From Acinetobacter qingfengensis (lineage in GTDB: Bacteria; Pseudomonadota; Gammaproteobacteria; Pseudomonadales; Moraxellaceae), in assembly GCF_008693185.1 (NCBI RefSeq), contig NZ_VXKN01000003.1, positions 62,001-126,000 of the forward strand: a DNA stretch of 64,000 bases, given 5' to 3'. Under the pieces are notes generated by a model, which had not been told where the DNA came from, made no database searches, and worked only from the letters and a program-made list of their open reading frames with translations. The position numbers were made by a program, and so were the translations under genes. Below are positions 29,102 through 39,166 of the stretch, in pieces; within the stretch, counting starts at the first letter, position 1, and every line of letters begins with the position of its first letter.

Positions 29102-30205
29102 ATGAATGTGCGCACCAATATCGACTATAAAATGATGATTGATCATTTAGCAACAGCCGTACTGATTGTTAATGGTGATCTCACAGTACATTACATGAAT
29201 TCATCTTGTGAAACCCTTTTTGAAATTAGCTATTTAAGAATTCATTTACAGCCAATTGCACAATTTATCGAGCTAAATGACAGCCACTTTACCTTTACTG
29301 AAGCATTAAAAAAGACATTACACACCTATCAGCCCTATACGCATCGAGAAGCGCTACTCAGTATTGGTCTAAAGGATCGATATGTTGATTACACAGTATC
29401 CTTATTGCCTACTTCTGCCCAACATCCAGACCCATTACTACTGATTGAATTCCAATCAATTGATCGTTTATTAAGAATTTCCAAAGATGATTTACAGGAT
29501 CAACAACATCAAGTTGCCCGCCAATTAATCCGAAGCATGGCCCACGAAATTAAAAATCCTCTTGGCGGTATTCGGGGTGCAACTCAATTACTGGCACGCA
29601 ATGTCAAAGATCCACATATTAATGAATACACCGAAATTATTATCAATGAAGTGGATCGTTTGCGTAATCTTGCCGATACCATGCTGGGTTCACGTCAGCT
29701 ACCAAGTTATGAACCTGTCAATATTCATGAACCACTAGAACGTGTGCGCTCACTGGTTCTGAGTCAAACCAAAAATAAAATTCCAGTACTTCGGGATTAT
29801 GATTTATCTTTACCCGATATTATTGCAGATCGTGATCAACTGATTCAGGTAATCCTAAATATCAGTGTGAATGCAGTACAAGCCATGACTGAAAACAAAG
29901 CATTTTATGTGGATAAAAAACCACAACTGATTTTCAGAACCAGAATTCAGCGTCTGGTTACGATTCAGGGCGTTCATCATCGTAGTGCTGTACGTGTTGA
30001 TATTGAAGATAATGGCCCCGGAATTCCACCTGAAATTATTGAATCAGTATTTTATCCAATGGTCACTGGGCGAGCCAATGGCACTGGTTTAGGATTAAGT
30101 ATTGCACAGAATATTATGCGCCAACATCAGGGAATGATTGAATGTAATTCAGAAGTTGGCCGCACCATTTTTAGCTTATATTTACCTTGGGAGAATAAAT
30201 CGTGA
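29102..30205 (+). CDS. glnL: Nitrogen regulation sensor kinase NtrB
   Basis: A 367-residue cytosolic histidine kinase/phosphatase partner of NtrC, controlled in the family by PII. It has an N-terminal PAS domain (about 10-120), a DHp motif RSMAHEIKNPLGG with phospho-acceptor His148, an N-box NISVNAVQAM, and the G1/G2 boxes DNGPGIPP and GRANGTGLGLS. No membrane segment is seen. It overlaps ntrC by four bases. No glnA is adjacent. Confidence 0.94.
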   Translation: MNVRTNIDYKMMIDHLATAVLIVNGDLTVHYMNSSCETLFEISYLRIHLQPIAQFIELNDSHFTFTEALKKTLHTYQPYTHREALLSIGLKDRYVDYTVSLLPTSAQHPDPLLLIEFQSIDRLLRISKDDLQDQQHQVARQLIRSMAHEIKNPLGGIRGATQLLARNVKDPHINEYTEIIINEVDRLRNLADTMLGSRQLPSYEPVNIHEPLERVRSLVLSQTKNKIPVLRDYDLSLPDIIADRDQLIQVILNISVNAVQAMTENKAFYVDKKPQLIFRTRIQRLVTIQGVHHRSAVRVDIEDNGPGIPPEIIESVFYPMVTGRANGTGLGLSIAQNIMRQHQGMIECNSEVGRTIFSLYLPWENKS

Positions 30206-31704
30206 CACGTAATAAAATCTGGGTAATTGATGATGACCGGGCCATGCGCTGGGTTCTGGAAAAAACGTTTAAGGAAGAAGGTTTTGATGTCACAAGTTTT
30301 GAAGAAGCACAAAGTGCGCTGGATTTGTTACTTACCAATCAACCTGATGTCATTTTAACTGATATTCGTATGCCGGGTATGGATGGCTTAAACTTTTTAT
30401 CTAGAGTTAAAAGTAGCTATCCTGAATTACCTGTAATCATCATGACTGCACATTCGGATTTAGAATCTGCTGTTTCCAGTTATCAAACTGGTGCATTTGA
30501 ATATTTACCAAAACCATTTGATATTGATGAAGCATTGGCACTGGTCAATCGTGCAATCTTACACATTACCAAACTACAGCAGCAAGAAAACACCAAAACC
30601 AGTATCGCTTTACCTTCCACTGAAATCATTGGTGAATCTCCAGCAATGCAAGAAGTTTTTCGGGCAATTGGTCGTTTATCACAATCTCACATTACCGTAT
30701 TAATTAATGGTGAATCCGGTACAGGTAAAGAATTGGTTGCGCATGCGCTACACCGCCACTCGCCACGTAGCAATAAACCATTTATTGCATTAAATATGGC
30801 AGCCATTCCAAAAGATTTGATTGAAACCGAACTTTTTGGTCACGAGAAAGGAGCATTTACCGGTGCCAATACACAACGTCAAGGGCGCTTTGAACAAGCC
30901 AATGGCGGCACCTTATTTTTAGATGAAATTGGCGATATGCCCTTTGAAACACAAACTCGTCTACTGCGTGTGCTGGCCGATGGTGAATTCTATCGTGTAG
31001 GTGGACATATTCCGGTTAAAGTCAATGTACGTATCGTAGCTGCAACACATCAGGATTTGGAAAAACTAGTTCATGCAGGCAAGTTCCGTGAAGATTTATA
31101 TCATCGCCTCAATGTTATTCGCATTCATATTCCAAAACTTGCTCATCGCAATGAGGATATTCCAATGCTTGCGCAGCATTTTCTTGCTCAAGCCGCCAAA
31201 GAACTTGCTGTTAGTCCCAAAATCTTAAAATCTGAAACAGTAACATATCTACAGCAATTACCATGGCCTGGGAATGTCAGACAATTGGAAAATACTTGTC
31301 GTTGGTTAACTGTTATGATTACTGGTCGAGACATTTATCCAGATGACTTGCCTAGCGAATTAAAGCAAATTCCAATTGAAGAAAAAACTTCAACGATAAC
31401 ACCCGCCATATCAGCAATCAGTCACAATACAACATCAACTACGCCTAACTCAACAGCACACTTCACGGTATCTGCATGGGATGAATTACTAGAGCAATGG
31501 GCTGTCGAAAAACTGCAAAATGGAGAAATGAAGATTCTTGACATCGCTACGCCAATGTTTGAACGAACCCTAATTCAGGCTGCACTTGCTCAAACTAAAG
31601 GCAGAAAACGTCATGCTGCCGAATTATTAGGCTGGGGACGCAATACGCTTACTCGTAAGCTGAAAGAATTAGGAATGGATTCAACGGACGACGATGAAGA
31701 GTAA
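30202..31704 (+). CDS. glnG: Nitrogen regulation response regulator NtrC
   Basis: A 500-residue sigma-54 activator. The receiver domain has Asp54 in [12 protein letters not shown]. The AAA+ domain has Walker A GESGTGKE (about 171-178) and the sigma-54-contacting GAFTGA loop (about 217). The Fis-type helix-turn-helix is at the C-terminus ([20 protein letters not shown]). A Ser/Thr-rich linker (about 395-420) precedes it. The GTG start overlaps the ntrB stop and follows GGGAGAATAAATC. Confidence 0.96.
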   Translation: MTRNKIWVIDDDRAMRWVLEKTFKEEGFDVTSFEEAQSALDLLLTNQPDVILTDIRMPGMDGLNFLSRVKSSYPELPVIIMTAHSDLESAVSSYQTGAFEYLPKPFDIDEALALVNRAILHITKLQQQENTKTSIALPSTEIIGESPAMQEVFRAIGRLSQSHITVLINGESGTGKELVAHALHRHSPRSNKPFIALNMAAIPKDLIETELFGHEKGAFTGANTQRQGRFEQANGGTLFLDEIGDMPFETQTRLLRVLADGEFYRVGGHIPVKVNVRIVAATHQDLEKLVHAGKFREDLYHRLNVIRIHIPKLAHRNEDIPMLAQHFLAQAAKELAVSPKILKSETVTYLQQLPWPGNVRQLENTCRWLTVMITGRDIYPDDLPSELKQIPIEEKTSTITPAISAISHNTTSTTPNSTAHFTVSAWDELLEQWAVEKLQNGEMKILDIATPMFERTLIQAALAQTKGRKRHAAELLGWGRNTLTRKLKELGMDSTDDDEE

Positions 31705-31785
31705 CGCTTAAATAAACCTTAAGATATCAACATATCTCAAGGAAAAATAATAGCCACTTACTATCATTTTCCATAAAAGCTGCTG

Positions 31786-31820
31786 AGTATTTGATTATCC
31801 ATATTCAGCAGCTTTATTTT
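31786..31820 (+). terminator. Terminator after ntrBC
   Basis: An 11-bp stem AAAGCTGCTGA / TCAGCAGCTTT with an 8-nt loop is followed by ATTTTAT, 82 bases after the ntrC stop. Confidence 0.8.
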
Positions 31821-31935
31821 ATATCTTACTTGTGTGTATTAGCTTTTCCAAAATTCTCTACAGCAAGGCGCTATAAGCAATAGATACTCTATGTTAAAAT
31901 AAAAACATAATCCTTATATGGGTATTTAGCAAAAG

Positions 31936-32589
31936 ATGAAATCAACCACACTCAAACAATCCAACCCATCCACTACACGTGGTACAGAACGTTGTGCATT
32001 ATTGTTTGAAGTGGCTACAGATCTTTTTCTAAAACATGGTTTTAATAATGTTAGCCTTGATCAAATTGTAGAACAGGCTGGTGGCTCAAAAGCAACAATC
32101 TATAAATATTTTGGGAGTAAAAAAGGATTATTTCTGGAAATATGTAAATCAAGATGTAATCGCTTCACCACACAGATTGAACAAGCTTTTCAGCATCATC
32201 ATAGCGATTTCAAATTACAATTAAAAAATTTATTAAATGACTTATTTAAGGCATTTACTGATGAAAAAAGTTCAGCTTTTGCAAAATTACTGGTTTTAGT
32301 TTCTCAGGAAAACCCTGATCTATCTCAAGAACTTTATAACCTTGGCCCCAAACATGCGCACCAGTTACTCGCAAAGCATTTACAAAAAGCCCATGAGCAA
32401 CATCAAATTTATTGTTCCAACCCGCACAATTCTGCAGTTTATTTACTGGGATTTTTCCATAATACGCACTGGCGGATTATGGTTGGCCTACCGCCATTAG
32501 ATGAAAATGAGAATATTGAACAACAGATTGATTATATTGTGAATATTTTTATTGAAGGACACCAACCACCAAGTAATTTTAAAATTTAA
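31936..32589 (+). CDS. TetR/AcrR-family transcriptional regulator
   Basis: A 217-residue regulator with an N-terminal TetR helix-turn-helix (about 22-68), including GFNNVSLDQIVEQAGGSKAT and IYKYFGSKKGLF. The all-helical ligand-binding domain resembles the AefR-type TetR C-terminal family. The target and ligand are not evident: neighbours are the terminated ntrBC unit and a convergent amino-acid permease. The first 20 residues form a polar tail. Confidence 0.85.
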   Translation: MKSTTLKQSNPSTTRGTERCALLFEVATDLFLKHGFNNVSLDQIVEQAGGSKATIYKYFGSKKGLFLEICKSRCNRFTTQIEQAFQHHHSDFKLQLKNLLNDLFKAFTDEKSSAFAKLLVLVSQENPDLSQELYNLGPKHAHQLLAKHLQKAHEQHQIYCSNPHNSAVYLLGFFHNTHWRIMVGLPPLDENENIEQQIDYIVNIFIEGHQPPSNFKI

Positions 32590-32636
32590 CGCAACAATAT
32601 TTTAATTACACCATCATGATTTACCCTAAAAACAAC

Positions 32637-32670
32637 AAAAAACAAACCCGCTTATTTTCATAAACGGGTT
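32637..32670 (-). terminator. Terminator of the amino-acid permease gene
   Basis: On the minus strand AACCCG pairs with CGGGTT around a 14-nt loop and is followed by TGTTTTTTG. It lies 50 bases after the permease stop. Confidence 0.7.
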
Positions 32671-32719
32671 GTTGATTCACATAAAATTAATCTTTAATTC
32701 TAGTTGCTAATTTGATGAC

Positions 32720-34120
32720 TTAATTTGATTTTGTACTTGTCCGATCATGTGCTTCTTTACCCCAGTTAAATTTCTGCGCACAGATCCCCAAGATAATAAT
32801 CACAATTGCCAATCCAGAAGTATAAGTCACTTCTTTAAAATATGTTCCCTCAACTAACATTACGATCAATGCAGCAATAATAGAAACAATCACCAGATAA
32901 GTTAGCCATGGAAATAGCCACATTTTGAAATCCAGTTTTACACCTTCGCTTTCCTGCTTTTTACGCATACGAAGTTGAGATAATGCAATTACTAAGTAAA
33001 CATACAATGCAACCGCACCCGTCGCACACATAAGCGAATCGTACATATCCATACTATCTGTTGCAGTTAAAACAACAGCAACCAATGGAAAAATAACTGA
33101 GACCAACACACCAACCCATGGACTGCTTTTAATGTTGGTATATGCAAAACTTTTTGGCGCATCACCACGTTTAGATAATGAGAACATCATACGTGAACAA
33201 GTATATAAAGCCGAGTTAAAGCAGCTACATACCGATGTTAATACTACAAAATTGACAATTTGACGTGCATAAGGAATACCTAGGATATCCAGCGTAACAC
33301 TATAAGTACCCCAAGTTGGATCTTTCAATAATTCATTATTATGTGGAATTAATAAAACCGTAATGAGCATAGAACCCACATAAAATAGCAAAATTCTCCA
33401 AACGATTGAGTTAGAAGCTTTACGAATTTCATGCGTTGGATTTTCTGATTCTGCAGCTGCGACAGTTACAATCTCAGCGCCCATATAAGCGAACATCACC
33501 CCAAGCAAAGCCGTAACAACCGCAGAAAAGCCATTTGGCATTAATCCCTGCTCGGCAATGTAATTATGATGTAAAACTTCCTGATTACCCCAAGGCCACA
33601 AGTGCATAACTGCAAGGCTACCCACCACAAGGAATAGTACAATTGCAATCACCTTAATCAAAGCAAACCAGAATTCAAATTCACCGTAATTTTTAACATT
33701 CTGAAAATTGACCCAGGTCAAAGATACGATCACAAATAACATATATCCCCAGATTGGAATCATTGGAAACCAGCTATTTAAAATCTTACCAGCGACATAG
33801 GCTTCCCATCCCATCAATAATGTCCAGAAACTCCAGTATAGCCAACCGATGGTAAAACCTGCCCAGCGACCAATAGCACGTTCTGCATACGTTGAAAATG
33901 AACCGCTATCTGGATTGGAAATGGCCATTTCACCAAGCATACGCATGACGAATAACACCAGTAGACCACCTATTGCATAAGCAAGGACTGCACCAGCACC
34001 AGCACTATAAATTGCCTTACCAGACCCAACAAACAATGCCCCACCAATTACACCAGCAATAGAAATCATGGTGAGGTGGCGTGATTTCAGCCCACCTGAT
34101 AAATTAGATTGTGTACTCAC
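32720..34120 (-). CDS. Amino-acid permease, AAT/GABA-permease family
   Basis: A 466-residue APC-superfamily transporter with 12 predicted membrane helices. The family start LKSRHLTMISIAGVIGGALF with its unwound TM1 glycines, and the consensus WGNQEVLHH/ESENPTHEIRKA loop after TM5-6, place it among GabP/AnsP/ProY-like symporters. Substrate cannot be decided; GABA or a neutral or basic amino acid is possible. It is divergent from argF across 505 bp of AT-rich DNA carrying inverted repeats. Confidence 0.85.
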   Translation of the reverse strand: MSTQSNLSGGLKSRHLTMISIAGVIGGALFVGSGKAIYSAGAGAVLAYAIGGLLVLFVMRMLGEMAISNPDSGSFSTYAERAIGRWAGFTIGWLYWSFWTLLMGWEAYVAGKILNSWFPMIPIWGYMLFVIVSLTWVNFQNVKNYGEFEFWFALIKVIAIVLFLVVGSLAVMHLWPWGNQEVLHHNYIAEQGLMPNGFSAVVTALLGVMFAYMGAEIVTVAAAESENPTHEIRKASNSIVWRILLFYVGSMLITVLLIPHNNELLKDPTWGTYSVTLDILGIPYARQIVNFVVLTSVCSCFNSALYTCSRMMFSLSKRGDAPKSFAYTNIKSSPWVGVLVSVIFPLVAVVLTATDSMDMYDSLMCATGAVALYVYLVIALSQLRMRKKQESEGVKLDFKMWLFPWLTYLVIVSIIAALIVMLVEGTYFKEVTYTSGLAIVIIILGICAQKFNWGKEAHDRTSTKSN

Positions 34121-34625
34121 AATATGCCGTACTCCTATACTTGTAATAAAACCGATAATCCCTGGGATAATGAGATCATGATCATGTCATCAAATGAGGT
34201 CATTTATTTACATGATCATCGAATGTGCGCTTAATTTCTCGCATTTTTAAGTCACTGACGAGAGCCATTTTCGCATTGAAAGAGAGTACCAATTACATAT
34301 TTGACTTGACAACACATCCATCGCTCGTTCAAAGCAAAAATAAAGCAATTCGACTATAGTAGAATATAGTTATTTTTTATAAAAATAACATCAAAAAATT
34401 GAATAATTTCATTATTTTTCAATATCTTATTTAAAAATACAAATTAATTTAAATCAATGCTGCTATATAGAATACAAATATTTATTTGATGATTAATTAA
34501 GCATAATCATCAAATAATGTGAAAAAAACTTGTTTTTTAATGGTGCCAGCGATATGATTTTCTATTCATTTTTTCATTTTTAACCAACAAATTAATTGTT
34601 ATTTTAGCAATTAGGTGGAGTAAAT
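34121..34625. other. 505-bp divergent regulatory region, permease / argF
   Basis: No coding sequence is seen. The permease-proximal 110 bp contain overlapping palindromes: CATGATCATG at 34177-34186 and TCATCAAATGA at 34187-34197. A related word ATCATCGAAT is at 34215-34224. The argF-proximal part is very AT-rich and contains a long inverted repeat at 34482-34517. No convincing -35/-10 pair with correct spacing was assigned for either gene. Confidence 0.6.
34482..34517. promoter_or_regulatory. Inverted repeat, 14-bp arms, upstream of argF
   Basis: TTATTTGATGATTA (34482-34495) and TAATCATCAAATAA (34504-34517) are perfectly complementary around an 8-bp spacer. There is no T-run after it on either strand and it sits 108 bp before argF, so an operator for a dimeric regulator is more likely than a terminator. 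The regulator is unknown. Confidence 0.55.
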
Positions 34626-35540
34626 ATGGCTCTACGTCACTTTTTAACATTACGTGATCTTACCCAATTTGAACTTAAGCAACTTCTTGTTCGCGCCAGT
34701 GAATTACGACAAATGCAGAACAAAGGTGAATGCTACCAACCTTTTTCCGGTAAAGTCATGGGGATGATTTTTGAAAAATCCAGCACCCGTACACGTATTT
34801 CGTTTGAAGCCGGCATGAGCCAATTTGGTGGTTCCGCAATTTTCTTATCACCAAGAGATACCCAGTTAGGCCGTGGCGAGCCTATTGAAGATTCGGCACG
34901 TGTCATTTCTCGTATGCTAGACATTGTAATGATTCGTACTTTTGGACATGATATTGTTGAAAAGTTTGCAGCATATTCCTCTGTTCCGGTTATTAATGGT
35001 TTAACAGATGATCACCACCCTTGCCAATTGTTGGCCGACCTACAAACCTATATTGAACATCGTGGCAGTATTGAAGGAAAAACTGTAGCATGGATTGGTG
35101 ATGGTAATAATATGTGTAATTCCTATATGGAAGCAGCACATATCATGGGTTTTAAACTTAACATCGCTTCACCACAAGGTTATACACCTAAAGAAGAGTT
35201 TTTAAGTGAATTTTCCCATTGTGTAGAACTAGTTGACACACCTGAAGACGCAGCCGCAAATGCTGATTTGATTGTTACAGATGTTTGGGCAAGCATGGGG
35301 CAAGAAGAAGAACAAAAACTTCGTGAACAAGCTTTCGCAAATTATCAAGTGAATGAACAGCTTATGGCATTAGCGCACAAAGATTGTCTGTTTATGCACT
35401 GCTTACCTGCACATCGTGGTGAAGAAATTTCAGCAACCATGCTGGATCATCCTAATGCTGTTGTTTGGGATGAAGCAGAAAACCGCTTACATGCACAAAA
35501 AGCACTAGTTGAATTTTTATTAAATCAAGCAAAAATTTAA
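34626..35540 (+). CDS. argF: Ornithine carbamoyltransferase (anabolic)
   Basis: A 304-residue transcarbamylase making citrulline from ornithine and carbamoyl phosphate. The carbamoyl-phosphate loop SSTRTR is near residue 54, HPCQ near 134, and the ornithine-site [10 protein letters not shown] near 259. Length and sequence are of the anabolic ArgF type. AGGTGGAG precedes the ATG. It is followed by a DUF4186 gene 34 bases later. Confidence 0.97.
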   Translation: MALRHFLTLRDLTQFELKQLLVRASELRQMQNKGECYQPFSGKVMGMIFEKSSTRTRISFEAGMSQFGGSAIFLSPRDTQLGRGEPIEDSARVISRMLDIVMIRTFGHDIVEKFAAYSSVPVINGLTDDHHPCQLLADLQTYIEHRGSIEGKTVAWIGDGNNMCNSYMEAAHIMGFKLNIASPQGYTPKEEFLSEFSHCVELVDTPEDAAANADLIVTDVWASMGQEEEQKLREQAFANYQVNEQLMALAHKDCLFMHCLPAHRGEEISATMLDHPNAVVWDEAENRLHAQKALVEFLLNQAKI

Positions 35541-35574
35541 TTCCATTTATATTTACAAAGAGGGTTTATAAATA

Positions 35575-35976
35575 ATGATTCAAGGTGATTTATTTCCACC
35601 TGAAACAACAACATCATCCATTTATATTCCTGCTGCACTCTGGCAACGGTTGTCGAAATCCAAATTTCGCAGCCGTTTTCGCCTAAATACAAAAGATAAA
35701 AATTATGCAAAAATAAAAGGCATAACTATTATTGAACAGCATGCCCTTAATTTTATTCAAAAACGTCTTGCCCCAGCAATCATTACCAATGATGGTAAAC
35801 AAACACCAATGCGTGGACATCCCGTATTTGTTGCACAGCATGCCACTGCAACTTGTTGTCGTTCTTGTCTGGAAAAATGGCATCATTTTCCACAACATCA
35901 AAAACTTAATGCTAAGCAAATTCAATATATTCAAACTGTGATCATGTTCTGGATAAATCAGCAAGATTGTTTCTAA
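35575..35976 (+). CDS. DUF4186 family protein
   Basis: A 133-residue conserved protein of unknown function. It shows the DUF4186 hallmarks: the start LWQRLSKSKFRSRF, the middle TPMRGHPVFVAQHATATCC, and CRSCLEKWHH with the paired cysteines that may bind metal. AGAGGG lies before the ATG. It probably shares the argF transcript, although nothing indicates a role in arginine synthesis. Confidence 0.8.
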   Translation: MIQGDLFPPETTTSSIYIPAALWQRLSKSKFRSRFRLNTKDKNYAKIKGITIIEQHALNFIQKRLAPAIITNDGKQTPMRGHPVFVAQHATATCCRSCLEKWHHFPQHQKLNAKQIQYIQTVIMFWINQQDCF

Positions 35977-36052
35977 TTATGGCAAAAATAGTATAAATAT
36001 TTTTTATGTTTCACGACAAATCAATATAAAAATATCTGGGTACAACAATAAT

Positions 36053-36400
36053 TTAGCGAACAAAACCTTGCGGCTGCAAAATAATTAATGCTGCACCGAT
36101 TAATACCACACAACCTCCACCAATATCCCACCAGCTTAAACGGACCTGATCAACATAACGCAACCAGATCAATGCCATACTGATATAAATACCACCGTAT
36201 GCCGCATAAACTCGTCCCGTGGCTGTCGGATGCAAAGACAATAACCAAACAAAAATCGATAAACTTAAAATTGTAGGTAGCCACAACCATGCAGATTTAT
36301 GTTCTCTTAAAATGAGATATGGCAAATAGCAGCCTACAATTTCTGCTATTGCCGTGCAAATAAACAAAAAAAATGTGATAACAATTCTGGATAAGTCCAA
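36053..36400 (-). CDS. YnfA family (UPF0060) small membrane protein
   Basis: A 115-residue protein with four hydrophobic helices and the family motif [12 protein letters not shown]. It belongs to the UPF0060/YnfA family related to small-multidrug-resistance transporters. The start used is a TTG with only a weak ribosome site. It lies 15 bases downstream of clpA on the same strand. Confidence 0.85.
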   Translation of the reverse strand: MDLSRIVITFFLFICTAIAEIVGCYLPYLILREHKSAWLWLPTILSLSIFVWLLSLHPTATGRVYAAYGGIYISMALIWLRYVDQVRLSWWDIGGGCVVLIGAALIILQPQGFVR

Positions 36401-36415
36401 GTCTTTACTTACTCA

Positions 36416-38692
36416 TTATGCTGGTTGTGGGCGATGTTCTTCAATGACTGTTAATTTTAAACCATCCTGTCCGCTATCTTTAGAGTAAACAGAAACATTA
36501 ACCGTACCGCCTTGTAGCAGATCACCAAATAAGATCATTTCTGCCAATGGTTTTTTCAACTGGTCTTGGATGAGGCGTTGCATTGGACGTGCGCCCATAA
36601 GCCTGTCATAGCCCTTTTCAGCCAACCAGTCACGAGCAGCCTGATCTACTTCCAGCACCACTTGTTTATCGTCTAATTGCGCTTGTAATTCTGTCAAAAA
36701 TTTATCCACAACAGAATCAATTACAGTGGTTGGTAAAGCTTTAAATTGAATCACGCCATCCAGACGATTTCTAAACTCAGGTGTAAACGCACGTTTCATG
36801 GCTTCCGTGTTATCAGTGCTATTATCTTGTTCTGTAAAACCAATACTGGTTCTGGAAATACTCTCTGCACCAATGTTGGTGGTCATTACCAGAATAACAT
36901 TTCTAAAGTCTGATTTACGTCCATTGTTATCGGTAAGTGCACCATGATCCATAACTTGAAGCAACAGATTAAACACATCCGGATGTGCCTTTTCAATTTC
37001 ATCTAGTAATAAAACACAATGTGGCGTTTTATTGATGGCATCAGTCAATAATCCCCCTTGATCAAAACCAACATAGCCCGGGGGTGCGCCGATTAAACGG
37101 GAAACCGCATGGCGCTCCATATACTCAGACATATCAAAGCGTACCAGTTCCACACCCAGAATTTTTGCGAGCTGACGGGTAACCTCAGTTTTGCCTACAC
37201 CGGTCGGACCTGCAAAAATAAAGCTACCAATTGGTTTATCTGGTGATTTTAGTCCCGCCCGAGATAACTTAATGGCTGATGCCAAAGCAGTAATTGCTTC
37301 GTCCTGACCAAATACCACTCGTTTTAAATCTCGCTCCAAATATTGCAGTACAGATTTGTCATCCTGTGACACTGTTTTGGGTGGAATACGCGCAATTTTG
37401 GAAACAACGTCTTCAATTTCAGCTACACCAATATGTTTGGTTTCACCTTCGGCATGTAAACGTTGCTGTGCACCAGCTTCATCAATAACGTCAATCGCTT
37501 TATCTGGTAAAAAACGTTCATGAATATATTTCGCAGATAATTCAACCGCTGCAGTTAATGCTGCATCGTCATATTCAACATTATGAAATTCTTCAAAACG
37601 TGTTTTTAAGCCTTTCAGAATGTCTATTGTTTCCGTAATGGTTGGTTCAACCACATCAATTTTCTGGAAACGGCGGGACAATGCATGATCTTTCTCAAAA
37701 ACCTGACGGTATTCCTGAAAGGTTGTAGAGCCAATGCAGCGTAATGAACCATTTGCCAGCGCAGGTTTAATTAAGTTGGAGGCATCCATGGTACTTCCCA
37801 TAGATGAACCTGCACCAATAATCATGTGAATTTCATCAATAAATAAAATCGCATGTGGCTTTTTCTTTAATGCATTCAGTAACTGTTTCAAACGTTTTTC
37901 AAAATCACCACGATATTTGGTTCCGGCAACCAGTGCTCCAATATCCAAACTGTAAATTTCTGCGTCAGCCAGTGGTTTAGGCGCTTGCCCCTTAACAATT
38001 AACCATGCCAAACCTTCTGCAATTGAAGTTTTACCTACGCCAGGATCACCTACCAACAATGGGTTATTTTTACGGCGGCGACATAAAATTTGTGCTGTAC
38101 GTTCAATTTCTTTTTGTCGGCCAATTAAAGGATCGGTTTTGCCAGCTTGTGCTTCTTGATTCAAATTGACAGTATATAATTCTAGCGGCCCAGCATTACT
38201 GTTACTTAATTGACTATCCTGTTCTGTTTCTTCGGTTTCCTCTTCAGCCGGTGCATCCTCTTTGCGTGCACCATGAGAAAGGTATTGGGTCAAATTCAGT
38301 CGATTGATTTGCTGACGTTTAAGTAGATACACGGCAAATGAATCACGTTCTGAATACATGGCAACCAGTACGTCTGCGCCTTCTACAGCACGATCTCCAC
38401 CGCTGGATTGCACATGAAAAATTGAACGTTGCAAGATACGATCAAAACTTTCGGTCGGGTGCGGTGCCTGATCAGCAGTTTCTGGTAATTTTGGTGTGTG
38501 CTGATCAATATACTCTTCAATTTCTTTTCTTAAGTTAACAATATCCCCACCACATGCTTTCAGTGCGGTAACGGCTGAATCATTATCCAAAAGAGCCAGA
38601 AGTAAATGTTCTACTGTTAGAAACTCATGTCGTTTTTGACGAGCCATGCTAACAGCCAAACGCAGGGAAACTTCTAAATGACGACTGAGCAT
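36416..38692 (-). CDS. clpA: ATP-dependent protease ATPase subunit ClpA
   Basis: A 758-residue HSP100 unfoldase feeding ClpP. It has an N-terminal Clp-N double repeat (1-about 145) that binds ClpS, an acidic linker, AAA1 with Walker A GDPGVGKTS (about 214) and AAA2 with Walker A GPTGVGKTE (about 495). The FDMSEYMERHAVSRLIGAPP segment follows. Length matches E. coli ClpA. It lies directly downstream of clpS, and a YnfA-like gene follows. Confidence 0.97.
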   Translation of the reverse strand: MLSRHLEVSLRLAVSMARQKRHEFLTVEHLLLALLDNDSAVTALKACGGDIVNLRKEIEEYIDQHTPKLPETADQAPHPTESFDRILQRSIFHVQSSGGDRAVEGADVLVAMYSERDSFAVYLLKRQQINRLNLTQYLSHGARKEDAPAEEETEETEQDSQLSNSNAGPLELYTVNLNQEAQAGKTDPLIGRQKEIERTAQILCRRRKNNPLLVGDPGVGKTSIAEGLAWLIVKGQAPKPLADAEIYSLDIGALVAGTKYRGDFEKRLKQLLNALKKKPHAILFIDEIHMIIGAGSSMGSTMDASNLIKPALANGSLRCIGSTTFQEYRQVFEKDHALSRRFQKIDVVEPTITETIDILKGLKTRFEEFHNVEYDDAALTAAVELSAKYIHERFLPDKAIDVIDEAGAQQRLHAEGETKHIGVAEIEDVVSKIARIPPKTVSQDDKSVLQYLERDLKRVVFGQDEAITALASAIKLSRAGLKSPDKPIGSFIFAGPTGVGKTEVTRQLAKILGVELVRFDMSEYMERHAVSRLIGAPPGYVGFDQGGLLTDAINKTPHCVLLLDEIEKAHPDVFNLLLQVMDHGALTDNNGRKSDFRNVILVMTTNIGAESISRTSIGFTEQDNSTDNTEAMKRAFTPEFRNRLDGVIQFKALPTTVIDSVVDKFLTELQAQLDDKQVVLEVDQAARDWLAEKGYDRLMGARPMQRLIQDQLKKPLAEMILFGDLLQGGTVNVSVYSKDSGQDGLKLTVIEEHRPQPA

Positions 38693-38707
38693 GTGATGAC
38701 CTCTTTT

Positions 38708-39157
38708 CTATTCTTGTGGCTCAATCTGGCAAAGTAATGGATGTCCTTGAGATCGAGCGTAGTTATTTACTTGGTTTGCTTTGGTTTCAGCAATATCCCG
38801 AGGATAAATGCCAGCAATACCTTTTCCTGTATGATGTACAGTTAGCATTACTTGGGTGGCGTGGTCAAGGTCTAATGAGAAATATTCTTGTAAAATTTCA
38901 ATAACGAAGTCCATTGGAGTGTAATCGTCATTAAGTACAACAACTGCATACAATGGTGGTTGCTTAAGTTGCGGTGGTGCAGTCATGACATTGGTGTCAT
39001 GATCTCCATCACTTTGTTCCTGCAATTCAATATGGGCAGTGATTGGTACGTGTGGTAAATGCCAATCAATCAGTCCTGAAGCCATAAAGCGCTGTTTCAT
39101 CATTTCAAGTGATGGACGGTTGTGTTTTTTAAATTGCTTTAACCAGTTGTGCGACAT
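38708..39157 (-). CDS. clpS: ClpS adaptor protein, N-terminally extended
   Basis: The C-terminal 80 residues are the ClpS core, which delivers N-degron substrates to Clp[18 protein letters not shown] with the N-end binding pocket, and [20 protein letters not shown]. The visible protein is 149 residues against about 106 in E. coli, with an extra N-terminal stretch of some 45 residues. AAAGAG before the ATG at 39157 supports that start, but internal ATGs at about residues 19-25 are alternatives. It is in an operon with clpA. Confidence 0.92.
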   Translation of the reverse strand: MSHNWLKQFKKHNRPSLEMMKQRFMASGLIDWHLPHVPITAHIELQEQSDGDHDTNVMTAPPQLKQPPLYAVVVLNDDYTPMDFVIEILQEYFSLDLDHATQVMLTVHHTGKGIAGIYPRDIAETKANQVNNYARSQGHPLLCQIEPQE

Positions 39158-39166
39158 AACGACTCT

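Noticed and set aside
35683..35964. Antisense open frame across the DUF4186 gene
   Set aside because: It is a shadow of the real gene on the opposite strand, with no ribosome site and no family resemblance. The same applies to other 60-100 codon frames opposite clpA, recA, nadE and rsmD.
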